In this document: positions 13,585 to 23,200 of the stretch, piece after piece
How the letters are laid out: each line of letters starts with the position of its first letter
Numbering within the stretch: position 1 is the stretch's first letter
Virus record (IMG/VR): IMGVR_UViG_3300013113_000816
Coordinates: 1 to 64,000 of that record
DNA: 64,000 nt
From: a virus
Strand: one strand, 5' to 3'
Notes under the pieces: model-generated
The model's input: the letters and a program-made list of their open reading frames with translations, nothing else
What the model was told of the DNA's origin: nothing
The model's database searches: none
Position numbers and translations under genes: made by a program

Positions 13585-14913
13585 ATGCCATCATTTCAAG
13601 GAATAAATTTAGAAGGGGATTATATATCACTTAATGATCTAAACCCAATATCCCAAAATTATGTTAGGAAATTTAATGGTTTAGTTCTTATAAGAGAAAA
13701 AATAGTAGACGATAAAAGAGTAACAGGTACTTTATGGTATAAAGAAGAAGTTGTTGGTTTTACCGTTGAAGACCTCCCTAGAAAACTCAAAATAGATAAA
13801 GTAACAGCAATAGAATCTAACCTAAATTTCTCTCCAGATTCTACCCTTCCCCCTGATAAAGGAGCCTATTATATAGTTTTGGATACTACGAGTAATACTA
13901 ATTTAATGGAGAGTTATGTTAAATTTCCTCTTGATCCTAGAAGGAAATTTCAAAACCCTGGGGTATTCCCTAGAGTTGGTACCGATCCTAGAGGAATTAA
14001 AATGGAATCTTCAAGTGGTAATTTAGATTTTGATGGGATAAGAATTCATAGGGGTACTTCCGAAGGTTGGTCTGAGGGGTGTTTAATTTACTCAAGTGTA
14101 AGAAAGGCCAATGGTACAGTAAAAAAAGATTTACCAATAAATTTTGCATTAACTAAATTTATATATAATAATAATATTGAGAGAATTGTTTATATTGATG
14201 AATTTTCACTTTCAACCCAATCTGTATTTAAAATTACTGGTACTGTGGTAGATTCTTCAACATTACAACCAATACCATTTCCAACAGTAAAATATATTCC
14301 TCAATATATTCCACCTATTAATAATGAAGAAACCCCCCCTGATCTTATAGATATGTACAAAGCAGAACCCGTATCGGGTGAAGGGAATGGTAAGGGTGAA
14401 TTTTCTATCGAAATTCCTTCTGTTAGTGAATACTTAAGTATAAACGGTCCAAATTCATCATTATTAATTACTAACTCAAAGTTACTAGTTACCATCTCAG
14501 CCCCCGATTATGAAGTAATTGAAGTTACTCCATTAAAAGCAGATGGAACTTTTAGATCTAATTTGGGGGTTGTAAAAATCCCAAATATTGAGGTAGCAAG
14601 AAGAGAAGCAAATTTAAAAGTTAATGAAATTAATGATGAGCAGCTAAAACTTCTTCAAGAAAGCAGGCAAAAAAAACAATTTATTGAAATTCAAACAGAA
14701 AAACTTTTAAGCACTATAAAAGGAAAATTAACCCCCTTTATTATCAACCAAATAGCAGATTTAGGGGTTCCTGATCCTATTGGTTTACTTAAAAGTACAA
14801 AAGACTTCCAAAAGAAAGCAGAAAGATATGAAAAAAGGGAAAAAAGGAAAATGGAAAATAACAATAATGAGGGACTAGCTAATGAACCTCTTTCAAATAA
14901 TGAAACAGTATAA
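13585..14913 (+). CDS. Tail hub protein with DUF5675-like and carboxypeptidase-regulatory-like domains
   Basis: 442 aa. Residues about 25-205 show the DUF5675 pattern: GTLWYKEEVVGFTVEDLPRKLK, PRVGTDPRGIKM, DGIRIHRGTSEGWSEGCLIYSS, where the IHRG...GC part resembles L,D-transpeptidase-type active sites. About 215-325 reads as a beta-sandwich of the carboxypeptidase regulatory-like type (FKITGTVVDSSTLQPIPFPTV). The C-terminal 110 residues are a charged coiled coil. It may act on peptidoglycan as part of the needle complex, replacing the gp5 lysozyme; that is inference. Confidence 0.65.
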   Translation: MPSFQGINLEGDYISLNDLNPISQNYVRKFNGLVLIREKIVDDKRVTGTLWYKEEVVGFTVEDLPRKLKIDKVTAIESNLNFSPDSTLPPDKGAYYIVLDTTSNTNLMESYVKFPLDPRRKFQNPGVFPRVGTDPRGIKMESSSGNLDFDGIRIHRGTSEGWSEGCLIYSSVRKANGTVKKDLPINFALTKFIYNNNIERIVYIDEFSLSTQSVFKITGTVVDSSTLQPIPFPTVKYIPQYIPPINNEETPPDLIDMYKAEPVSGEGNGKGEFSIEIPSVSEYLSINGPNSSLLITNSKLLVTISAPDYEVIEVTPLKADGTFRSNLGVVKIPNIEVARREANLKVNEINDEQLKLLQESRQKKQFIEIQTEKLLSTIKGKLTPFIINQIADLGVPDPIGLLKSTKDFQKKAERYEKREKRKMENNNNEGLANEPLSNNETV

Positions 14914-14915
14914 AA

Positions 14916-15668
14916 ATGTTAGACCCAAAAATAGTTAAAGAAATACAACCCACTATTACACAAAAACTAAAACCTCCTAAGGATGTAGAGGGTCTTAATA
15001 AACTTATAAAAAAGAAAAATAAGGTAACTAAACAACTAAATAATCTTTATAAGGGAATTGAAACATTAGAAACAGCTATCAATATCCCAAAACAAATAAT
15101 AGAAACTTCTGAAAAATCAATCCCTATACTTAAAGCATCAATTCAAGCTGTTGCCTTTATTCCATCAACAGTTACTACCCCCATCCCAGTAGGTCCTATT
15201 CTTATTGCTAAAGATGCTATAAAAGTGTTAGAGGATCTTATTGATGTTTCAAAGGGTAAAGCAGGTGCAGGTACATTCCAATTAACCTTTCTAAAAACAG
15301 AATTAAGTAAAATAATCGATTTATTAGGAGTATTAGATTTATTAATCCAATCCAGTGCTAAAGAATTAAGTAATAGTAATGGAGGAGATGAAATATCTAT
15401 TCAAGAATCAGTATCAAAAGAATTATTAGATTCAACCCAAAACCAATCAAACCAATTATCCCCCGTTGTTACTAATGTAAATGGTTTTGAAATGGGGGTT
15501 GTAACTGTGGGAGAAAATACAGGGAATGATTTAAGAAGAAGACAAGCGGTAGCTAGAAATTCCCAAGGGATAATAATGCTGCAAGGAGATCCTTCCTACA
15601 GTTCTAACGATCAAATTTTGATTGACGAGTTAGTTTATTATATTCAACAGAATAAATTAAAAGCATAA
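14916..15668 (+). CDS. Helical tail or baseplate protein, unrecognised
   Basis: 250 aa. N-terminal coiled coil (LNKLIKKKNKVTKQLNNLYKGIETLETAI). The middle contains a hydrophobic segment (ASIQAVAFIPSTVTTPIPVGPILIAKDAI) that could be a membrane-active stretch. Then helices, and a C-terminal region with a positively charged DLRRRQAVARNSQG. Sitting between spike and gp25 genes it could be a hub plug or tape-measure-like protein, but no homologue is recognised. Confidence 0.75.
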   Translation: MLDPKIVKEIQPTITQKLKPPKDVEGLNKLIKKKNKVTKQLNNLYKGIETLETAINIPKQIIETSEKSIPILKASIQAVAFIPSTVTTPIPVGPILIAKDAIKVLEDLIDVSKGKAGAGTFQLTFLKTELSKIIDLLGVLDLLIQSSAKELSNSNGGDEISIQESVSKELLDSTQNQSNQLSPVVTNVNGFEMGVVTVGENTGNDLRRRQAVARNSQGIIMLQGDPSYSSNDQILIDELVYYIQQNKLKA

Positions 15669-15676
15669 TAATATAA

Positions 15677-15685
15677 TATTTATAA
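15677..15685 (+). promoter_or_regulatory. Late-promoter-like motif
   Basis: TATTTATAA, 10 nt before the ATG at 15696. Confidence 0.5.
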
Positions 15686-15695
15686 AAAACATAGT

Positions 15696-16028
15696 ATGAA
15701 AGCAAACGAATTAAAAAAAATGATTAAGGAAGCAGTTAAAGAAGCTATCCAAGATGAATTAAAAGAGATTCTATTAGAAGCTGTTAAAGCTCCTAAACAG
15801 GTTGTAAATGAGAGCAAAAACATAAGTTCCCCTACCCCTACACCCCAAATATCATCTACTGAAACGAGGCAGAAGTATATGGATGTGTTAGGAGAAACAG
15901 CTTTAAATTTTACAAGTAAAGATGTAAAAAGATTTAACCCCCAAGGTGCAGGAGACACCACTTCCCCAAATGGAAGTTTACCTGAAGGAGAATTAGGAAT
16001 GGACCAAATAATGAATTTAATGAAGTAG
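15696..16028 (+). CDS. Leader-bearing small virion protein
   Basis: 110 aa. N-terminus MKANELKKMIKEAVKEAIQD is a longer version of the MKKSELRKIIKEE leader and reaches EILLE|A near residue 29. The rest is proline/serine/threonine-rich (SSPTPTPQISSTETRQ) and low in predicted structure, ending MDQIMNLMK. It lies within the baseplate block just before gp25, the only leader-type protein there. Function unknown. Confidence 0.7.
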   Translation: MKANELKKMIKEAVKEAIQDELKEILLEAVKAPKQVVNESKNISSPTPTPQISSTETRQKYMDVLGETALNFTSKDVKRFNPQGAGDTTSPNGSLPEGELGMDQIMNLMK

Positions 16029-16031
16029 ATA

Positions 16032-16439
16032 ATGGCATTTGAGGCACAACAAATATATCCTATTGATTTTAATAACAGCGCTGCTGTAGGGATAAATTTA
16101 CCTTTAACTTTTCCTACTGCCTTTAACCCAAATTTTTCTACAAAAGACGCAATAAGAAATAATCTGATTAACTATTTTCTAACAGAACCAGGGGAAATAC
16201 CTTTAAATCCTCTATTTGGTGGGGGTTTAAGATCATTTATATTTGAACAGATTACAACAGATAATTTAGATTTTTTAAAAGAAAGAATTCAAAACCAATT
16301 AGAGAGATACTTTCCTGATATATCTGTGGGAAATTTAAAAGTATCAAGACAAGAAGATAATAACCAAATAAACATATCACTAACTTATAGTGTTGTAAAT
16401 ACTAATATAAGTGGTGAAGTTGAATTTAATTTTGTATAA
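16032..16439 (+). CDS. gp25: Baseplate wedge protein gp25
   Basis: 135 aa, normal gp25 size. Diagnostic segments: AIRNNLINYFLTEPGEIPLNPLFGGGLRSFIFEQ, the gpW/gp25 family core, followed by RIQNQLERYFPDISVGNLKV and the terminal strands. Known role: connects wedge to sheath and initiates sheath assembly. Its stop overlaps the gp6 start by one base, the standard gp25-gp6 order. Confidence 0.93.
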   Translation: MAFEAQQIYPIDFNNSAAVGINLPLTFPTAFNPNFSTKDAIRNNLINYFLTEPGEIPLNPLFGGGLRSFIFEQITTDNLDFLKERIQNQLERYFPDISVGNLKVSRQEDNNQINISLTYSVVNTNISGEVEFNFV

Positions 16440-18304
16440 TGGCCACAGTAGATAGAGACGTAAAATATTTAAATAGAGACTTTTCTGATATTAGAGCAAG
16501 GTTAATAGAATTTTCCAAAACCTATTTCCCAAACACTTATAATGATTTTTCCCCTACATCACCAGGAATGATGTTTATGGAACAAGCATCTTACGTTAGT
16601 GATGTAATGTCCTTTTATTTAGATAACCAATTACAAGAAACATTTACCCAATTTGCTAGACAAACAGACAATTTATATGAATTAGCTTATATGTTTGGTT
16701 ATAAACCTAAAGCAACAGGTGCCGCCCAAACTATTCTTGATTTTTACCAACTCCTCCCTTCTATACCAGATGGAATAGGGGGGTATATTCCTGATTTTTC
16801 ATATTCATTAACTATAGGTGAAAATACTCAAATTGAATCTTCTCTAAACCCCGAAACCATATTTCTTGTTGAGGATAAAATAGATTTTTCCACCTCAAGT
16901 TCTCTAAACCCCACAGAAATATCAGTCTATCAGGTTACATCCCAAGTTCCTACCTATTTTTTGTTAAAAAAATCCATAAATTCCATTTCTGCTACTATCA
17001 ATGAAAAAACATTTACTTTTACTTCCCCATCCCCATTCACAACAATTGATATAAAGGGTAAAAACCTTATAGGGGTATTAGATATAGTAGATTCTGATGG
17101 TAATATTTGGTATGAAGTAGATTATTTAGCCCAAGAAATGGTTTATGATAATATTAAAAATACTAATGTTAATGATCCTAATAATGTAGCAGATGTTGGG
17201 GATGTTCCTTATTTACTCCAATTAAAAAAAGTTCAAAGAAGATTTGCTACTCGTTTGACATCTGAAACAAACCTCCAAATCCAATTTGGATCTGGTAATC
17301 CTAATGATGTAGATGAAATAGTAACTCCCAACCCTAATAATGTGGGTATAGGTTTACCTTTTGAAAAAGATAAATTAACCACTGCTTATTCACCTACAAA
17401 TTTTCTATTTTCAGATACTTACGGCATTTCCCCATCCTCTACTACTCTTACTGTAAGGTACTTAACAGGAGGGGGGGTTGAATCAAACGTACCATCAGGG
17501 GATTTAACTACTATTTCTAATTTAAATAACATTACATTTAACAACCCAACCTTAAATAATGCTACTTCAAACTATGTTTTTGATTCGTTAGCTGTAAACA
17601 ATCCTCAAGCTGCTGATGGGGGTCAAGCGGGTGATACAACAGAAGAAATTAGACAAAACACTATATCATCCATTGCTTCCCAACAAAGATCAGTTACTCT
17701 AGATGATTACATGGTAAGAGCTTTAAGCATGCCCCCTGAATATGGAACAGTAGCTAAAGCATATATAGAAAAACCTAAATTAACAGATGAGCAAGTTTCA
17801 ACCATTGAAACTTTAAACTTATGGGTTTTATCTCAAAATTCTTTAGGCCAGTTTGCTACACCCTCCCAAACCCTAAAGAAAAATTTAAGAACCTATTTAT
17901 CACAATATAGAATAATAGGAGACAATATTGAAATAAGAAATGCTTTCATTATTAACATAGCAGTAGATTTTGAAATCATAGTATTACCTAATTATAACAA
18001 TAATGATGTTATATTATCCTGTATTAACTCATTAAAATCATATTTCACCAGAGATAAATGGCAAATAAACCAACCCATTTTAATTAGAAATTTATATGTA
18101 ATGTTAGATAAAATATTAGGGGTCCAAACAATAAAGGACATTAAGATTATGAACAAGGCGGGGATTACAAAGGGTTATTCTCAATATTCATATGATATTG
18201 ATTCTGCAACCCAAAATCAAGTAATTTACCCTTCATTAGACCCAAGTATTTTCGAAGTTAAATTCCCTGATACTGATATTAAAGGAAGAGTAGTACCATT
18301 ATAA
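16439..18304 (+). CDS. gp6: Baseplate wedge protein gp6 (baseplate J-like)
   Basis: 621 aa, comparable with T4 gp6 (660). N-terminus VDRDVKYLNRDFSDIRARLIEFSKTYFPNTYNDFSPTSPGMMFMEQASYVSDVMSFYLDNQ is the gp6 signature. The C-terminal half has the baseplate-J features (NTISSIASQQRSVTLDDYMVRALSMPPEYGTVAKAYIEKP). Known role: ring-forming heart of the baseplate wedge whose rearrangement triggers contraction. Confidence 0.92.
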   Translation: MATVDRDVKYLNRDFSDIRARLIEFSKTYFPNTYNDFSPTSPGMMFMEQASYVSDVMSFYLDNQLQETFTQFARQTDNLYELAYMFGYKPKATGAAQTILDFYQLLPSIPDGIGGYIPDFSYSLTIGENTQIESSLNPETIFLVEDKIDFSTSSSLNPTEISVYQVTSQVPTYFLLKKSINSISATINEKTFTFTSPSPFTTIDIKGKNLIGVLDIVDSDGNIWYEVDYLAQEMVYDNIKNTNVNDPNNVADVGDVPYLLQLKKVQRRFATRLTSETNLQIQFGSGNPNDVDEIVTPNPNNVGIGLPFEKDKLTTAYSPTNFLFSDTYGISPSSTTLTVRYLTGGGVESNVPSGDLTTISNLNNITFNNPTLNNATSNYVFDSLAVNNPQAADGGQAGDTTEEIRQNTISSIASQQRSVTLDDYMVRALSMPPEYGTVAKAYIEKPKLTDEQVSTIETLNLWVLSQNSLGQFATPSQTLKKNLRTYLSQYRIIGDNIEIRNAFIINIAVDFEIIVLPNYNNNDVILSCINSLKSYFTRDKWQINQPILIRNLYVMLDKILGVQTIKDIKIMNKAGITKGYSQYSYDIDSATQNQVIYPSLDPSIFEVKFPDTDIKGRVVPL

Positions 18305-18316
18305 AAAATAAAAAAT

Positions 18317-18706
18317 ATGCCAACATTCACACAAAACAATGGGCAAAAATTACCCAAAAAGATAACATCCCTAATAGATTCTTTTAATAAAACCAATCTA
18401 GATGTAGAAGATCCAAGAATCGATGGTGGTCCTAATAGGACTAATTCTTCCAATATTCCCACAGGTCAATATTTAAATATTGGTACTCATAATATTACTG
18501 ATGAAGAGGGGGAAGTTACTTTAAAAGAAAAGGATGGGAAAAATTTAATAACCCAACTTAACAGATGGACCCCTAATAATACTTATTTAGATTCCAAAGA
18601 TTGGGAAAATAAATTCCCTAACCCCCCAAGTAATAATCCCCCTAAAATAGATTTATTAAAACCCCTTCAAAATTTATTTAATTCTAATGGTAAAACCCAA
18701 CATTAA
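18317..18706 (+). CDS. Proline/asparagine-rich small baseplate-region protein
   Basis: 129 aa, low-complexity (FPNPPSNNPPKIDLLKPLQNLFNSNG), few predicted helices, no recognised domain. Lies between gp6 and a DNRLRE-like structural protein and is likely a minor tail component. Confidence 0.7.
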   Translation: MPTFTQNNGQKLPKKITSLIDSFNKTNLDVEDPRIDGGPNRTNSSNIPTGQYLNIGTHNITDEEGEVTLKEKDGKNLITQLNRWTPNNTYLDSKDWENKFPNPPSNNPPKIDLLKPLQNLFNSNGKTQH

Positions 18707-18726
18707 TATTATAACAAAATAAAATT

Positions 18727-19893
18727 ATGGCTGTATATAAATTATTCCCATATAAAGACACAACATTATATTCATTTTATCCTAATATGAATACAGGGAT
18801 AGATGCTATATCTCAAATTTCTAATTTAAATTTTGCTGTAGATACTAACCCACAAGCAGCAAGATTTCTAACAGAATTTGTTCAATCTGAAATTGAAGAT
18901 GTTATTAATAATAAAATTGGGACAAAACAATGGGATGTTGATTTTAGATCTTATATAGCAGCAGCCCAGGGTATAGTTGAATCAACTGATTTATCTGTCC
19001 ATCCCTTAGCTCAATTTTGGTATAATGGGACAGGAACTTATTTAGATCAACCTTTAACTACTGATGGTGCTTCTTGGTATTCACCAAATTTCCTAAATTC
19101 AATTGCTTGGTCTTCAAGTGGTACTGATTCTACTAATCATTATGTTACAAGTTCATATAATCCTACTTATGTAGCTGCTGGAGGTGGTTCTTGGTACCAT
19201 AGTGGTTCAGATGGAACTTTATATGCTATAACTCAATCATTTGATACTAGAAGTGAAAAAGATTTAAAAGTAGGAGTTAAAACCATTGTATCCAATTGGT
19301 ATAGTAGTTCTTTAGGGGTTGACTCTTCAGCTTCATTACCTAATTATGGGTTTATAACAAAATGGGAAAATACAGTTGAATTTAATACAAACACACAAAT
19401 TCAACCTGTAATGCAATTTTATAGTGTTGATACTAATACAATATACCCTCCTGAATTACAATTTAAATGGAAAGATTATACCACAATATTAACAGGATCA
19501 GCAACATCAAGTATTATTTCAACAACTAATTTAATATCCTCATTAGCTGAAAACCCTGGTACTTTTACACCCTCCTCAGTTAATAGATTTAGATTTAATG
19601 TAGCACCTAAATATCCAGTTAAAGTATGGGCTACAGCATCTCAATTTACAGGCACCAATTATTTACCGACTGCTTCATATTATGCTATAAAAGATTTGGA
19701 TACCAATGAATTTGTTGTAGATTTCGATACCACATATACACAATTAAGTTCTGATAGTAATGGAAATTATTTTGATGTATATATGAATGGGTTAGAACCT
19801 GAAAGATATTATAAAGTATTAATTAAGACTATTATTAATGGTTCTACACTTGTATTAGATGATGATTATTATTTTAAAGTAATTAATGGATAA
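18727..19893 (+). CDS. Baseplate/tail structural protein with DNRLRE-like start
   Basis: 388 aa. Opening VYKLFPYKDTTLYSFYPNMNTG resembles the DNRLRE beta-sandwich start (dtTlyS..p..NtG). The middle has WYNGTGTYLD and SWYHSGSDGTLYAI segments, the C-terminal part a fibronectin-like strand series (RFRFNVAPKYPVKVWATAS). Position directly after the gp6 region fits a wedge protein of the gp7/gp8 zone in marine T4-like phages. No enzyme motif. Confidence 0.65.
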   Translation: MAVYKLFPYKDTTLYSFYPNMNTGIDAISQISNLNFAVDTNPQAARFLTEFVQSEIEDVINNKIGTKQWDVDFRSYIAAAQGIVESTDLSVHPLAQFWYNGTGTYLDQPLTTDGASWYSPNFLNSIAWSSSGTDSTNHYVTSSYNPTYVAAGGGSWYHSGSDGTLYAITQSFDTRSEKDLKVGVKTIVSNWYSSSLGVDSSASLPNYGFITKWENTVEFNTNTQIQPVMQFYSVDTNTIYPPELQFKWKDYTTILTGSATSSIISTTNLISSLAENPGTFTPSSVNRFRFNVAPKYPVKVWATASQFTGTNYLPTASYYAIKDLDTNEFVVDFDTTYTQLSSDSNGNYFDVYMNGLEPERYYKVLIKTIINGSTLVLDDDYYFKVING

Positions 19894-20237
19894 TGGCTAG
19901 ACAAAATCTTAAATTTAGTAAAGATGTTTTTGATAAGAGACAATATGAAAAAACTATAGACACCTCTTTTACTCAATTAGGGGTAAAACCAATCCAAGAG
20001 CAAATAAATGAACAACCCTCAATTCAAGAATTTTTTGATATGTACAATCAATTATTCTATGAAATTAATGAATTAGGACCTACTAATTCCCATGAATATT
20101 TAATTAAAACAAGTAGTGAATATATAGCTTTTGATGAAAATAATGAGGTTATAGAAGCACTTCAAAATGAAATAGCCCAATTAAGAGAAGAATTATTAGA
20201 AGCACAACAACAATCAAATCAAATTAAAAGTTCATAA
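19893..20237 (+). CDS. Small tail protein with C-terminal coiled coil
   Basis: 114 aa. Globular N-terminus, then a coiled coil from about residue 87 (VIEALQNEIAQLREELLEAQQQSNQ). Stop/start overlap with the gene before. Possibly a trimerising or docking component between wedge proteins. Confidence 0.7.
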   Translation: MARQNLKFSKDVFDKRQYEKTIDTSFTQLGVKPIQEQINEQPSIQEFFDMYNQLFYEINELGPTNSHEYLIKTSSEYIAFDENNEVIEALQNEIAQLREELLEAQQQSNQIKSS

Positions 20238-20249
20238 CCCAATTGATCT

Positions 20250-23200
20250 ATGCCTATTACTCCAAATAACCCAACAACTAATATTCAACTCCAATCGTAT
20301 TCACCCCAGGATGAAAATTTAGTTACTATTTCTAATATCCCTACATCATTGGGTGATTCTAGTTATATTGAATTTTTGGTATATGACAGTAATCAATCTT
20401 TATTAAAATACGTTACCAACTATAATAAGTATACAATTCTAAATAATACCATAGACCCAAATTTAGAACTTAATACAACTTCTTCCCAACCCCTTATAAC
20501 AAGCTTTACTTATGACCCTGAAAGAGATGTTAGATCTTTATACTCCACAGGAGAATATATATCCTCTTATAACTTTTTAACCAAACAGATAGGTGACCCC
20601 AATACTAATCTCTTTATCTCTGAAATCTCCTCAGATAGAACCGAAATAAGATTAGATAGTAATATTTTATCTAATTTAGATATAGTTGAACAAACTAATA
20701 ATTTCATTCAATTTAGAGACCTTAGTACTTACTTTGTAGATTTTTATTTAAATTTCGGTGATAATAATTTAATAATTGCCAATAACATTAAATTGGAAAA
20801 TGAGGGTACCAATGACCCCACAGTTGTTATTAAATTATATGAATCCCTACCCCCTCAATTCCAATTAAAAAATGAATTATGGATTGTTACTACTTTTAGC
20901 AATCCTGTAAGTTATAAGGTAAGTTACCCACCAACCCCTATTACAATAAGGGATTTTACCCCTTTACAAGGCCCCAATTTTAATTTACCTGTAAAAGACC
21001 AAATAAATAATTCCTCCCAAAATTTATCTTATACAGATTTAATATCAGGGGCTCCTACTAGTTCATTAAACCAATTAAATAGTTTAATGGATTCAAGTTC
21101 TATATCTATTAGTGTTGATTATACTACTTTTAATAATTTTATAAATTTTAGTTCAGCTAAAACAAGATTAGAAAACTTTTACTATAAATCAAGCTTAATA
21201 GAACAACACTCCTCCTCTATTTCTGATTTAACAGATGTTACTAGTTCTGCAACTAGCATAACAATTTTAGAAAATAAAATAGGAGATATTATAAAGAATT
21301 TTGATGGGTTTGAATATTTCCTTTACTATGACAGTGGTTCTATTTATTCATGGCCTAAAACAACAACAGAACCCCCTTATTTATTAGCTAAAACTGGAAG
21401 TTTAGAGGCTTTAACATGGTTTGGTAGTGATATAGAAACAAGTCCCTATTATGGGGGTAGAATATATTCTGCTTCAAAATATGATAATGACAATAAAGAT
21501 TATCTATATAAAACAGTTCCTGAATATTTAAGAATAGATCCTGCTAATCAACCATATGAACTATTTGTTGATATGGTTGCTCAATATTATGATAATGTTT
21601 GGTTATATACTAAAGACATTACTCAAAAATATAATGCTGATAATAGGTTAGATTTTGGTGTATCTAAAGATTTAGTAGCAGATGCTATTAGAGATTTTGG
21701 TGTAAAATTGTACCAAAATAATTTTTCTAAAGATGATTTATACACCGCATTTTTAGGATTAACACCTAAAGGAGCATTATTTCCATTCCCCGAAATAACA
21801 AGTTCATTACCTGCTCCCACTGGATTTGAATATGTTGATACATTAATATCTGCTTCAAATGATATTATCCCTTTAGATGATGTTAATAAATCCTTATATA
21901 AAAGAATTTACCACAATATTCCTTATTTGCTTAAATCAAAAGGAACAATTGCAGGATTACGAGCATTAATAACTTCATATGGCATACCTGATACTATACT
22001 TAAAATCGCTGAATTTGGTGGTAAAGATAAGGTAAACGAAAACGATTGGGATTATTACTTTAATAAATTTAATTATGCATTTGATACGCAAGGAACAAAT
22101 TATTTAAGTACACCTTGGGTAATTAATTTTAGCAGATTTCTAGGAGGGATTGGAAGAAATGCTAGAACTATTCAACTTAGATTTAAAGCCGAAGACTCCC
22201 CACCTACTAATTACTCTCAGTCTTTATGGAATCTAGATAATGGGGTTTCATCCCAATCATCTATTGTTTTAGAATACACAGGTTCAGGTTTAACTAGTGG
22301 TTCATATAGTGGTTCAATAAAAGATCCTTATTATCAATATGGCACTTTAAAGTATATAAATTCTATAGGTGAATCTTCTAGTATTTATTTACCATTTTTT
22401 GATGGTGGGTGGTGGTCAGTAATGGCGACTGTAGATTCTAATGATTCTGCTTCTATATATTCTGGAAATAAAGTTTACAATGGTAATGATGGTACATCTT
22501 TAGGATACTATAATTCAGGATCAAAAGTTGTAGCAGCAGGATGGAATCAAACATTAGCTACTTCATATTTTGCTAATTCATATACAGGTTATTCAAACTT
22601 TTCAGGTTCATTACAAGAAATAAGATATTATGCTCCTACAATAAGTGAAAGTGTATTCAAAGACTATATAATGAATCCTTTATCTATTGAAGGTAATTCA
22701 ATAAATTCTTCCCCAAATGAGTTAGTATTTAGAGCAAGTTTAGGGAGTGAATTAAATACTTCTAATACACTCACAGGAACTTCAATCCATCCTAAAGTAA
22801 CAGGATCTTGGATTGTATCTTCATCATTTGCAGGAAATAGTACTTACACATTTAATGATACTGCTTCATATGTACCTAATACAGAATATTACTTTTTAGA
22901 TCAATTCCCTGCAGGTATAAAAAATAGAATTACTGATAAAATTAGGTATGAAAATAATGTAGTACCAACAGGAGATACTTTATCTGCTTTTAGAAGAGTA
23001 ACTCAAAATACTGAGGCAAGTGCTTCATATACTGAAAATATAAACTTATTAGAGGTAGCATTTTCACCTCAAAATGAAATTAACGATGATATTATATCAC
23101 AATTAGGTTATTTTAACATAGGAGATTATATAGGTGACCCAAGACAAAGATCTTCATCTTTAGAATATTACCCTGATTTAAATAATTTAAGTGAAGAATA

